From NCBI RefSeq assembly GCF_002293435.1, contig NZ_DBDF01000017.1:1-35899 (forward strand): DNA of 35,899 bases. Reading direction: 5' to 3'. Position numbers and translations under genes: made by a program. The notes beneath the pieces were generated by a model, which saw nothing but the letters and a program-made list of their open reading frames with translations, was not told the DNA's origin and made no database searches. The first letter of the stretch is position 1; each line of letters opens with the position of its first letter. This DNA comes from Bacteroides sp. UBA939 (GTDB lineage Bacteria; Bacteroidota; Bacteroidia; Bacteroidales; Bacteroidaceae). Shown here in pieces: positions 19,323 through 25,586 of this stretch.

Positions 19323-19436
19323 ACCCCCTCCAGAACATATTCTGGGAGGGGTGAAATCACTATACGACTGAATAGGGTTCAGTATACGACTGAATGCCAT
19401 TCAGTATACGATTGAACCCTATTCAGTATACGACTT
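19323..19436. repeat. 22-bp phased intergenic array, copy A2, with GC-rich hairpin
   Basis: A hairpin (ACCCCCTCCAGAA at 19323-19335 against TTCTGGGAGGGGT at 19340-19352, 11 of 13 pairs) is followed by four cores starting at 19358, 19380, 19402 and 19424, exactly 22 bp apart. The cores are CACTATACGACTG, CAGTATACGACTG, CAGTATACGATTG and CAGTATACGACTT. The 9-bp linkers are also related: linker 3 (aaccctatt) is the exact reverse complement of linker 1 (aatagggtt). It lies behind GH31 and could double as a transcription end, but no T-run follows the hairpin. Confidence 0.88.
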
Positions 19437-19497
19437 AATTGGCATCCTCTTGAACCCCTATCCCGGGAGACAGCAAAAGGAAGAGAATTTGTAAACT

Positions 19498-19539
19498 ATT
19501 CCCCATTCCTCATTCCTTATTCCCCACTTCTCATTCCTC
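19498..19539. repeat. pyrimidine-rich short tandem repeat
   Basis: This tract consists of degenerate ATTCCYC/CATTCCT units (attccccattcct, cattccttattcc and so on). With array A2 it makes up most of the 443-bp gap between GH31 and the ATPase gene. No gene is visible in that gap. The tract could be slippage-prone. Confidence 0.6.
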
Positions 19540-19611
19540 AAAATCAGCACCCCAAAATAAATCCATTCAATAAAATCGGATAGCGCAAGCAGAATATCTG
19601 AAGTTATTCTG

Positions 19612-19619
19612 TATCTTTG
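19612..19619 (+). promoter_or_regulatory. -7 promoter element for the PD-(D/E)XK ATPase gene
   Basis: TATCTTTG is an exact match to TAnnTTTG and lies 43 bp before the ATG at 19663. The -33 TTTG is not recognisable. Confidence 0.6.
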
Positions 19620-19662
19620 TATTCACTATCATTTCGCATGTCCTACTATAAAAGCAGTAGCT

Positions 19663-21210
19663 ATGAGTAAACTTTATCCCATCGGTATCCAGAACTTTGA
19701 GAGTCTTCGCAAGGATGGCTATATGTATATAGATAAAACCGCCTTGATTTATAAGATGGTGAAAACAGGACGGTATTACTTCCTCAGCCGTCCGCGCCGC
19801 TTCGGCAAGAGCTTGCTGATTTCTACGCTCAGAGCCTACTTTGAAGGCAAGAAAGAACTCTTCGAAGGACTGGCAATGGAACAGTTGGAAAAGGACTGGA
19901 CACGACACCCCGTTCTGCACCTGGATTTGAATATAGAGAAATATGATGTACCCGAAAGCCTGGACAGGATACTCAACGAAGCATTAGTGAGGTGGGAAAA
20001 AGTATATGGCGCCGAACCTTCGGAAACATCTTTTTCCCTGCGCTTTGCCGGTATCATCCGGCGCGCCTGCGAACAAACGGGGCAACGCGTCGCTGTCCTC
20101 ATAGACGAATACGACAAGCCCCTGCTGCAAGCCATCGGGAACGAAGAACTGCAGAAGTCTCTACGGAATGCACTGAAACCCTTCTACGGCACACTGAAAA
20201 GCCAGGACGAATACATCAAATTCGTCATGCTGACAGGCGTAACCCGCTTCGGTAAGGTGAGCGTATTCAGTGACCTGAACAATCTGGAGGATATCTCCAT
20301 GTGGAATCAATACGTCAGTATCTGTGGCGTCACGGAACAGGAATTGCATGATAATCTGGAAGCAGAGCTTCATGAATTGGCCGATGCCCAGGGAATGACG
20401 TATGAGGAGGTTTGCAGCAAACTGAAAGAATGCTACGATGGCTATCATTTCACATCCAATTCCATCGGTATCTACAATCCGTTCAGTTTGCTCAATGCCT
20501 TTAAGCGTAATGAATTCGGCAGCTACTGGTTTGCCACAGGTACGCCCACTTATCTGGTGGAACTGCTGAAGAGTCACGATTACAATCTGGCGAATATCAC
20601 GCGCGACGAAACGCCATCCTCCATACTCGAAGGCATAGATACTATGGATACCGACCCTATCCCCGTGATTTACCAGAGCGGCTATCTCACCATAAAATCA
20701 AATGGCGAACGTGCCGGCAATTACCGTCTGGGATTCCCCAACCGCGAAGTAGAAGAGGGCTTCACTCAATTCCTGCTCCCCTTCTACGTGAATTCCAATG
20801 CTTCGAAATCTGCTTTTGGGATTCAGAAATTCATCGACGAGGTAGAGGCCGGAGACTACGACGCCTTCTTCCACCGCCTGCAAGGTTTCTTTGCCGATAC
20901 TCCCTACGAGTTGGTTCGCGACCTGGAGTTGCATTACCAAAACGTCCTGTTCATAGTCTTCAAACTTGTCGGCTTCTATGCCAAAGCAGAATATCACACA
21001 AGCGCCGGACGCATTGACCTTGTCCTTCAGACGGACAAGTTCGTCTACGTCATGGAATTCAAGCTGGACGGCACGGCAGAAGAGGCGCTCAGGCAAATCA
21101 ATGAAAAGCAGTACGCCCTGCCGTTTGAGCATGACTCCCGGCAACTATTCAAAATAGGAGTGAACTTCTCCGCCAAGACGCGGAATATTGAGAAGTGGTT
21201 GGTGGAATAA
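19663..21210 (+). CDS. AAA-ATPase-like protein with C-terminal PD-(D/E)XK nuclease domain
   Basis: This 515-residue protein belongs to the family that pairs an N-terminal AAA-ATPase-like domain (Pfam AAA-ATPase_like) with a C-terminal PD-(D/E)XK domain (formerly DUF1703). The start MSKLYPIGIQNFESLRKDG and YIDKT are typical. The P-loop is RPRRFGKSLL (Lys49, Ser50), and VLIDEYDKPL is the Walker B-like motif. The nuclease core is GRIDLVL with Asp452, then MEFKL with Glu465 and Lys467. The family is abundant and multi-copy in Bacteroides, and its function is unproven; roles in DNA processing or defense have been suggested. The gene has its own promoter and abuts a decayed gene at its 3' end, which fits acquisition as a stand-alone module. 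No mobility gene is nearby. Confidence 0.88.
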   Translation: MSKLYPIGIQNFESLRKDGYMYIDKTALIYKMVKTGRYYFLSRPRRFGKSLLISTLRAYFEGKKELFEGLAMEQLEKDWTRHPVLHLDLNIEKYDVPESLDRILNEALVRWEKVYGAEPSETSFSLRFAGIIRRACEQTGQRVAVLIDEYDKPLLQAIGNEELQKSLRNALKPFYGTLKSQDEYIKFVMLTGVTRFGKVSVFSDLNNLEDISMWNQYVSICGVTEQELHDNLEAELHELADAQGMTYEEVCSKLKECYDGYHFTSNSIGIYNPFSLLNAFKRNEFGSYWFATGTPTYLVELLKSHDYNLANITRDETPSSILEGIDTMDTDPIPVIYQSGYLTIKSNGERAGNYRLGFPNREVEEGFTQFLLPFYVNSNASKSAFGIQKFIDEVEAGDYDAFFHRLQGFFADTPYELVRDLELHYQNVLFIVFKLVGFYAKAEYHTSAGRIDLVLQTDKFVYVMEFKLDGTAEEALRQINEKQYALPFEHDSRQLFKIGVNFSAKTRNIEKWLVE

Positions 21211-21211
21211 G

Positions 21212-21863
21212 GGAAATGTATTAGGAAAGCTTTCTGACTTTGCAGGATTATTAATCTTCCCCATGTTTGTGGCGGCAGTAATTCTCAAATTGAATAAATC
21301 AATTTCTATCATAACAGGCATTGTTAATCCTGCCGTTAAGCCATTACCTGATAAACTACCATCCATTCAATCCCATTCTAAGAAATGAACGAATCAAGGC
21401 TTTTTCAAGGTTTGCTTTATTGGGAATCTCATTCTTTGCTTTCTGTGCTACTTCATTAATGAGGAGCGAAATACCGCGGGGAACTATCTATATCGGAGAT
21501 GCTTATAACATAAAACTGCCGAAAGACTCTGTGATTGCCTCCATACTGAGGCTTGGATATAACTGTGATTTCTATGAAGGAGATTCTGCTGTTGTCGACT
21601 CTGTTATCCGACCTGTTACCTATCTTGCACCCTATTATCAAACAGATAATATAATCCGGACTTATGGCGATTCGATAATAAGCGACACTACCGCAAGTGT
21701 AAAATATCGACTGGAAGAGGTAAAACCTAACAGGACAAGACTGACCATCATAAATGTGACGTTTCCCCAAGAAGGCAATATACAAGATTGGAGAACACTG
21801 AAACACTTGAGTGAACAATATTCACGATGGCTTAACCAGAATTGGATAGAAAAAGTGAAATAA
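21212..21863 (+). pseudogene. decayed membrane-protein gene (5'-truncated, internal deletion, frameshift)
   Basis: Two fragments in different frames look like parts of one protein. The first, from 21212, reads GNVLGKLSDFAGLLIFP and then a hydrophobic helix up to SISIITGI at about 21320. It then runs into a non-hydrophobic tail and stops at 21388. The second opens at about 21321 in another frame with LLILPLSHYLI, then ALLGISFFAFCATS, and continues as a soluble domain to the stop at 21863. From memory, intact Bacteroidota homologs have GKLSDF(A/S)GLxIFP near the N terminus and a later LxLLxLPLxYxxI segment preceding FFAFCATS; the part between is missing here. The first fragment has no start of its own; it begins where the ATPase gene ends. 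The second could be translated only from TTG at 21321 or from the internal ATG at 21459. It might still yield a soluble product, but the original protein is gone. Confidence 0.6.
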
Positions 21864-21948
21864 GGACGTTGCGCAATGAGCGTTCTTTCGTCTCTAATGA
21901 AGTTATGTTTATGATGTAACGTTGCCGGAATGATAGCAAATCGGTCGG

Positions 21949-21978
21949 TTTGTTATTCAATATGACATCATATCTTTG
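21949..21978 (+). promoter_or_regulatory. strong orphan Bacteroides promoter
   Basis: TTTG at 21949-21952 and TATCTTTG at 21971-21978 are separated by 18 bp. This is one of the best promoter matches in the window. Transcription would start near 21985 on the plus strand and run into a region with no recognised gene, then into the 22-bp array B. The 573-bp gap from 21864 to 22436 holds only this promoter, a 30-codon ORF, array B and a small duplication. Confidence 0.6.
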
Positions 21979-22026
21979 TTTTGTGTGACATATCCTGTTT
22001 CACAGACTTCCCATCTGGAATATTCT

Positions 22027-22119
22027 ATGAATAAAAGAAGAATAAACATACTGCATTTCTGCATATTCTTGCAGCGTTGCAGGCTTTTTATGCAGAAAAG
22101 GATTGCTTCTTCCAGGTGA
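22027..22119 (+). other. candidate short transcript or 30-codon ORF behind the orphan promoter
   Basis: About 40 nt after the predicted start site an ATG opens a 30-codon frame. It encodes a very basic peptide (MNKRRINILHFCIFLQ..., ending KRIASSR) and stops at TGA 22119. The same stretch can fold through repeated CTGCA/TGCAG segments (CTGCAT near 22051 and ATGCAG near 22090). It could be a small RNA rather than a coding gene; neither is proven. Confidence 0.25.
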
Positions 22120-22125
22120 AAGGGT

Positions 22126-22235
22126 CACTACTTATGAGTAGAACATCAACTACCTATAAGTAAAACACTAACTACCTGTAAGTAGATGGTTCACTACCTA
22201 TGGGTAGTTGACTCGTTACTTATAGGTAGTTGACT
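22126..22235. repeat. 22-bp phased intergenic array, type B
   Basis: Five units sit at exactly 22-bp spacing (aligned starts 22126, 22148, 22170, 22192, 22214). Each has an imperfect palindrome of the form CTACCTATRRGTAG, for example CTACTTATGAGTAG, CTACCTGTAAGTAG and CTACCTATGGGTAG. Unit 5 is in the inverted sense (ACTTATAGGTAG). Phasing matches arrays A1-A3 but the core differs. A pyrimidine-rich tract (ttttttcttttctt) follows, so the end of the array could also act as a terminator. Confidence 0.8.
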
Positions 22236-22409
22236 CATCCTGTCCGTTTTTTCTTTTCTTAACCCACTTTCAGGAGATATTTTGTTCCAGAATAAATGTA
22301 AGTATTTCGATATTGCACTGTCAGTCTGTCACTTACTGATTTTCGCTCGCGTATTTCCAGCCACGCGGACATCCGGGCGGAAATAACGCATTCTCGACTG
22401 ATTAGAAAT

Positions 22410-22447
22410 ACAAAATGTCAGTAGCTTTACAAAATGTCAGTGGCTTT
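22410..22447. repeat. 19-bp tandem duplication across a stop codon
   Basis: Two adjacent 19-bp copies, ACAAAATGTCAGTAGCTTT and ACAAAATGTCAGTGGCTTT, differ at one base. The second copy contains the last codons and stop of the monooxygenase-like gene on the minus strand. It looks like replication slippage. Confidence 0.85.
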
Positions 22448-22733
22448 TCTCGACAGTATAGAGCTGGACATTGCAAGTGTCCATATCAATAAAAGAATAA
22501 AACTCATAGGAGGCAGGATTACCGGCGCCTGCAGTTTCACCGTTTTTGGCATCCTCTGCGGTTTCCCACTTCACTAGGTCAACCCATGTGTCGCCGGCAC
22601 GAAGCACTTCCCAGGAAATGAAGCCCTTTTGTTGGGACAGCACTTCGTTATGACACTTCTCCGATGCGATCAGGAAATCCTCCACAGATACGTCTGTCTT
22701 GAGTTTGTAAGATATAAACCAAATGGCGTTCAT
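22437..22733 (-). CDS. small ABM-fold (antibiotic biosynthesis monooxygenase-like) protein
   Basis: This 98-residue cytosolic protein starts MNAIWFISYKLK. The pattern is that of the dimeric alpha/beta barrel family: a first strand, then a helix with SVEDFLIASEKCHNEVLSQQ, a central strand KGFISWEVLRAGDTWVDLVKW, and a helix beginning ETAEDAKN. Such proteins include cofactor-free monooxygenases and many of unknown function. No catalytic residue can be assigned. I use the ATG at 22733 rather than one 57 bases upstream, whose extra codons come from a leader hairpin. A weak promoter element (TATCTTTA on the minus strand, 22810-22817) lies upstream. The gene stands alone. Confidence 0.7.
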   Translation of the reverse strand: MNAIWFISYKLKTDVSVEDFLIASEKCHNEVLSQQKGFISWEVLRAGDTWVDLVKWETAEDAKNGETAGAGNPASYEFYSFIDMDTCNVQLYTVEKSH

Positions 22734-22766
22734 TATACTTTCTTTTATTTGTTTAAACTGTAAATT

Positions 22767-22798
22767 CCCGGTGGCATTTAATAAATGCACGTGCCGGG
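22767..22798 (-). promoter_or_regulatory. hairpin in the 5' leader of the ABM-like gene
   Basis: CCCGG (22767-22771) pairs with CCGGG (22794-22798), and GCATTTAATAAATGC inside is nearly a perfect palindrome. It lies between the predicted promoter and the ATG, so it could affect message stability or translation. Confidence 0.4.
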
Positions 22799-22905
22799 TA
22801 ATGCTGCGGTAAAGATAAACAAATAGTGTGAGAATTTTATGCTTGATGCGTTACTTTTATATTTGATTATTTCTTAAGTGAATAGTGTGATAAAGAAATT
22901 ATTCG

Positions 22906-22913
22906 TATTTTTG
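22906..22913 (+). promoter_or_regulatory. -7 promoter element for the exported hypothetical protein
   Basis: TATTTTTG matches TAnnTTTG and lies 87 bp before the ATG at 22993. The -33 box is unclear. Confidence 0.5.
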
Positions 22914-22992
22914 TGCAAGTTCCCTTATACTGCGTATGAACGCACAAAGGATGGTGAATGGAATTATTTATGTATATCTAAATACAAGTTTT

Positions 22993-23640
22993 ATGATACG
23001 GAATAGATACATTTTATGCTTAGCGCTATTGCTATTTGCATGCACATCTTCTGCTCAAAGCAGATATGCTCTCTCCTTTTCCGATTACATGGATGGGAAG
23101 TTTACCACAGTAGAGAATCTGACTATTGAATCCAGATCCAAGAGTAAGAGATTCTGGAGTGGAGGAGCCGATTTTAAACCGAAGACAAATGATAAACAGA
23201 CAGATAAACTGTTGAAGAAGGAAGTGAAGTACATCATACATCAGGATACCTTGTACGTAAACTGCCGGCAATTAAGATATGAGGGATGCAAGTTTGGCAA
23301 TTGGTATGCGCCCGGTTTCCGTTTCGGTACCGACAGGATTTGTTTTATCGGCATTAAGATTGGCAAAGAGCAGACAAATGAGCAAGTTGCTGCCGGTATA
23401 TTTTTTGGTGCTATAGGTGGGGCTATCGTAGCGTCCAAACAACTGAAGAACAGAGTCTGTTATCTGGTAGAATCGGATAATAAGAAAGTGAAGCTTATTA
23501 CTAAAGACAATATGAGAACCATCTTGCTGAACTACCCCGAATACTTGCAGGAATACAATGCCTTGCCCGAAAAGGAGAAGGAATCGGCAGATGTAATTAT
23601 GGAGTATCTTATTAAAACGAATTTGTTAATGAGATATTAG
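22993..23640 (+). CDS. exported hypothetical protein (possibly DUF6563-like)
   Basis: The function is unknown. The 215-residue protein starts MIRNRYILCLALLLFAC, a signal sequence followed by TSSAQS. It could be processed as a lipoprotein at Cys or by signal peptidase I after SAQ. Visible blocks are FSDYMDGKF, FWSGGADFKP, DKLLKKEVKYII, TLYVNCRQLRYEGCKFGNW and a glycine-rich hydrophobic stretch AAGIFFGAIGGAIVASKQ that may touch the membrane. This pattern recalls a Bacteroides-restricted DUF (DUF6563 from memory), which I cannot confirm. An upstream in-frame ATG at 22936 would add 19 residues before the signal, so 22993 is preferred. The 3' end faces the anti-sigma gene across a hairpin. Confidence 0.65.
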   Translation: MIRNRYILCLALLLFACTSSAQSRYALSFSDYMDGKFTTVENLTIESRSKSKRFWSGGADFKPKTNDKQTDKLLKKEVKYIIHQDTLYVNCRQLRYEGCKFGNWYAPGFRFGTDRICFIGIKIGKEQTNEQVAAGIFFGAIGGAIVASKQLKNRVCYLVESDNKKVKLITKDNMRTILLNYPEYLQEYNALPEKEKESADVIMEYLIKTNLLMRY

Positions 23641-23651
23641 CCTCCATTATC

Positions 23652-23682
23652 ATGCTTTAGGAGTTACGAGGAGATAAAGCAT
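23652..23682. terminator. hairpin between convergent genes
   Basis: ATGCTTTA (23652-23659) pairs with TAAAGCAT (23675-23682) around a 15-nt loop containing GGAGTTACGAGGAG. It is placed to end transcription from both sides. The loop resembles the GGAGTTA units of the large inverted repeat at 27.9 kb. Confidence 0.45.
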
Positions 23683-23696
23683 ACAGCAATACTAAC

Positions 23697-24848
23697 TTAT
23701 CTAAACTCCACCGCAATCTCCACAGGTCGGCTCCCGGACGTCCATTCCGGCCCCTCCCGGATGAGACGTATGGCTTCCTGATCCAAAGATTCGCAGAGAC
23801 TTTTCTTGACCCTGATATTGAAAGGACGACCCTCATTGTTAACAAAGAAAGTCAGCACGACCATACCTTTAACTTTGGCACAAGCCTCGTCGGCAGGGCG
23901 AACCAGGTTCTTCTTCAGATATCTCCTGTACTGCTTCATGCCGATGACAGGTTCCGGAATACCGGCACTCTTCAGTGTATCCTGCAAGGCTTTCGTGTCA
24001 GACATTTTCTTCTGCGTTCCGTGTCCCACTACTACGACCTCATGAAGTATCTCGTTTTCAGCTCTGTGTTGCACCTTCGCCCTTTCCTTGCTCCTTGCCT
24101 CAGCAATCTTCTCGGATTGTATTTTCTGCATCATTTCCGCATCACTTTTCTTCTGCATCATTTCAGCATCGTTTCTCTTCTTCATCATTTCAGCAGCAGC
24201 GACAACGTCAGAATCAGCAGCAGCAACGTCAACGGCAATATGAGAATCAGCAACGTCAGCATCAGAATAAACATCAACAGCTTCAATTTCAACATTAGAA
24301 TCTTTCACTATTGTTAGAATCTCCTCGTCTTTCACTTCCTCTATATCTGCTGTTATTACCGACTGGGCAACAGGTTTGTTTTCCGCCTTTGCTATATTCC
24401 TCGTCATCTCCTTTGCATCCGGAAGTTTACCGGAATCAGGCAGCGTCTTTTCTGTGGATGCAGGCGCAATCTCTTCCTCGTAAACAATATCAGGAGCAGC
24501 CGCCGTTCCGGGAATACCCTCTTTGGCAATAAACGAATGCTCTCCCATGTCCTTTTTCAGCAACAGGAAGTAACTGCTGATACCTATTCCTATAACCAGA
24601 CAGGCAGCAATGCTCCAGGTGATGGCATACGTATTCCGTTTCTTTTTAGAATGCGCCGTCACCTTCACCCGCTTCGAATGCGCCGCCACCTTCATCCGCA
24701 ATTGCTCGATTCGTTGTTCATGCTCTCCCTCCACTTGCCGGTACCCATCCATAGCATCGGCAAGGAAAGGGTCTTGCATCGACTCTTTTTCCAGCCGATG
24801 TGCTTCCTGTCCTTTGCGGAGTCCTCGTATGTAGTCCAATAGTTTCAT
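23697..24848 (-). CDS. anti-sigma/TonB-like membrane protein with an internal TonB-box-like motif
   Basis: This 383-residue inner-membrane protein is coupled to the ECF sigma gene by an ATGA overlap. The cytoplasmic N terminus (MKLLDYIRGLRKGQEAHRLE, then DPFLADAMDGY) is the form seen in Bacteroidota proteins of this type, presumably the sigma-binding part. One membrane helix is at about 74-97. The periplasmic part has an acidic, low-complexity linker (about 165-215), three 9-residue AEMM repeats (219-245), a charged helix, a SusC-like HEVVVVGHGTQKK motif (269-281), and a TonB C-terminal domain (about 300-383, with FFVNNEGRPFNIRVKKS). It probably senses a periplasmic or outer-membrane signal and holds the sigma factor. 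Whether it transduces energy like true TonB is open. Confidence 0.8.
   Translation of the reverse strand: MKLLDYIRGLRKGQEAHRLEKESMQDPFLADAMDGYRQVEGEHEQRIEQLRMKVAAHSKRVKVTAHSKKKRNTYAITWSIAACLVIGIGISSYFLLLKKDMGEHSFIAKEGIPGTAAAPDIVYEEEIAPASTEKTLPDSGKLPDAKEMTRNIAKAENKPVAQSVITADIEEVKDEEILTIVKDSNVEIEAVDVYSDADVADSHIAVDVAAADSDVVAAAEMMKKRNDAEMMQKKSDAEMMQKIQSEKIAEARSKERAKVQHRAENEILHEVVVVGHGTQKKMSDTKALQDTLKSAGIPEPVIGMKQYRRYLKKNLVRPADEACAKVKGMVVLTFFVNNEGRPFNIRVKKSLCESLDQEAIRLIREGPEWTSGSRPVEIAVEFR
24114..24194 (-). repeat. 27-bp in-frame tandem repeat (3 copies)
   Basis: Three consecutive 9-residue units, AEMMKKRND, AEMMQKKSD and AEMMQKIQS, are encoded in the periplasmic region of the anti-sigma/TonB-like protein. 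Copy number could vary between strains and alter linker length. Confidence 0.75.
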
Positions 24849-25417
24849 AGGGTTTGTTTCTTAATACAGATTTTTAAGTTTCGCTTTCCGTTCTGGATAT
24901 AGCTTTTCACATTGTTCAGAGTAAATCCGGTTTGCTCGGCGATGTCTGCATACGACATCTCTTCTAAAAAGAAACGCCGGATGCTGCTCCGTTGTTCTTC
25001 GGGCAGCTTCTCCAGGCAGTGGTACAGTGCCGTCAACTGCTCTTCCGAACTTTCCTCCTCACTTAATAGATGCAGAAATTCATCGGATTCCATAATGTTA
25101 ACGGTATAATCGAGTGTAATTTCTTTGTTTTCCTTGCGCAGTAGTTGCAGGCAGTGATTTTTGGCTACACGGTAAAGCCACGGTCGGAAGACTTGTATCT
25201 CGTAATTGCCGACTTTGGACAACAGGTCTTCGAACAATTGCATGACGGCTTCCTGCGCCCGGTCTTCGTCATGCAGATACTTCAGGCAAAGTCCGTACAG
25301 CAGCGGGATATAGCGGTTGTACAGTTCACCGAAATATTCCGTGTCTCCGGACTTGGCATAGTATGCCAGTAGTTCCTCGTCCGACAGCTTCGATATGTTT
25401 CTCTTAAAGAACAGCAA
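24845..25417 (-). CDS. ECF-type RNA polymerase sigma factor (TTG start)
   Basis: This 190-residue sigma-70 family protein has only regions 2 and 4. Region 2 includes YLHDEDRAQEAVMQLFEDLL and FRPWLYRVAKNHC. Region 4 has CLEKLPEEQRSSIRRFF and a helix-turn-helix MSYADIAEQTGFTLNNVKSY. No ATG fits: the frame opens with TTG at 25415-25417 directly after an in-frame TAA, and the next Met lies beyond region 2. A TTG start is therefore the simplest reading. It overlaps the anti-sigma gene by 4 bp (ATGA), giving a sigma/anti-sigma pair, and is divergent from the VWA lipoprotein gene. It probably responds to an envelope signal and may autoregulate. Confidence 0.92.
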   Translation of the reverse strand: MLFFKRNISKLSDEELLAYYAKSGDTEYFGELYNRYIPLLYGLCLKYLHDEDRAQEAVMQLFEDLLSKVGNYEIQVFRPWLYRVAKNHCLQLLRKENKEITLDYTVNIMESDEFLHLLSEEESSEEQLTALYHCLEKLPEEQRSSIRRFFLEEMSYADIAEQTGFTLNNVKSYIQNGKRNLKICIKKQTL

Positions 25418-25446
25418 TTATTAAAGGGCAGCAGTTTTTTCGTTGC

Positions 25447-25478
25447 CAAAGATAGGTATATACCATTAAAAACAGCAA
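25447..25478 (-). promoter_or_regulatory. promoter of the sigma/anti-sigma operon
   Basis: On the minus strand TTG (25476-25478) and TATCTTTG (25447-25454) are 21 bp apart, a good housekeeping-type Bacteroides promoter. The predicted start site is near 25440, about 23 nt before the TTG start codon. Confidence 0.6.
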
Positions 25479-25586
25479 CGTAAGAAAGAAAAATAAAAAA
25501 ACTTCGCCCTGTTTTTATGGAATCTCTGTGAAATCTGCATCTCTATAGTAAAAGCGATTAATTGTAATATTTAAAATGATAAAGTT

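Noticed and set aside
21385..21435. ATG at 21385 as start of a separate gene
   Set aside because: The frame runs only a short distance (MNESRLFQGLLYWES...) and does not match the hydrophobic segment, which lies in another frame.
22126..22235. CRISPR array
   Set aside because: Units are diverged palindromes of 22-bp period with no unique spacers between identical repeats, and no cas genes are present. The same reasoning applies to arrays A1-A3.
24180..24300. Antisense coding frames over the CAG/CAAC-rich stretch of the anti-sigma gene
   Set aside because: They encode only low-complexity Gln/Arg/Asn tracts; the sense strand gives a coherent acidic linker and AEMM repeats.
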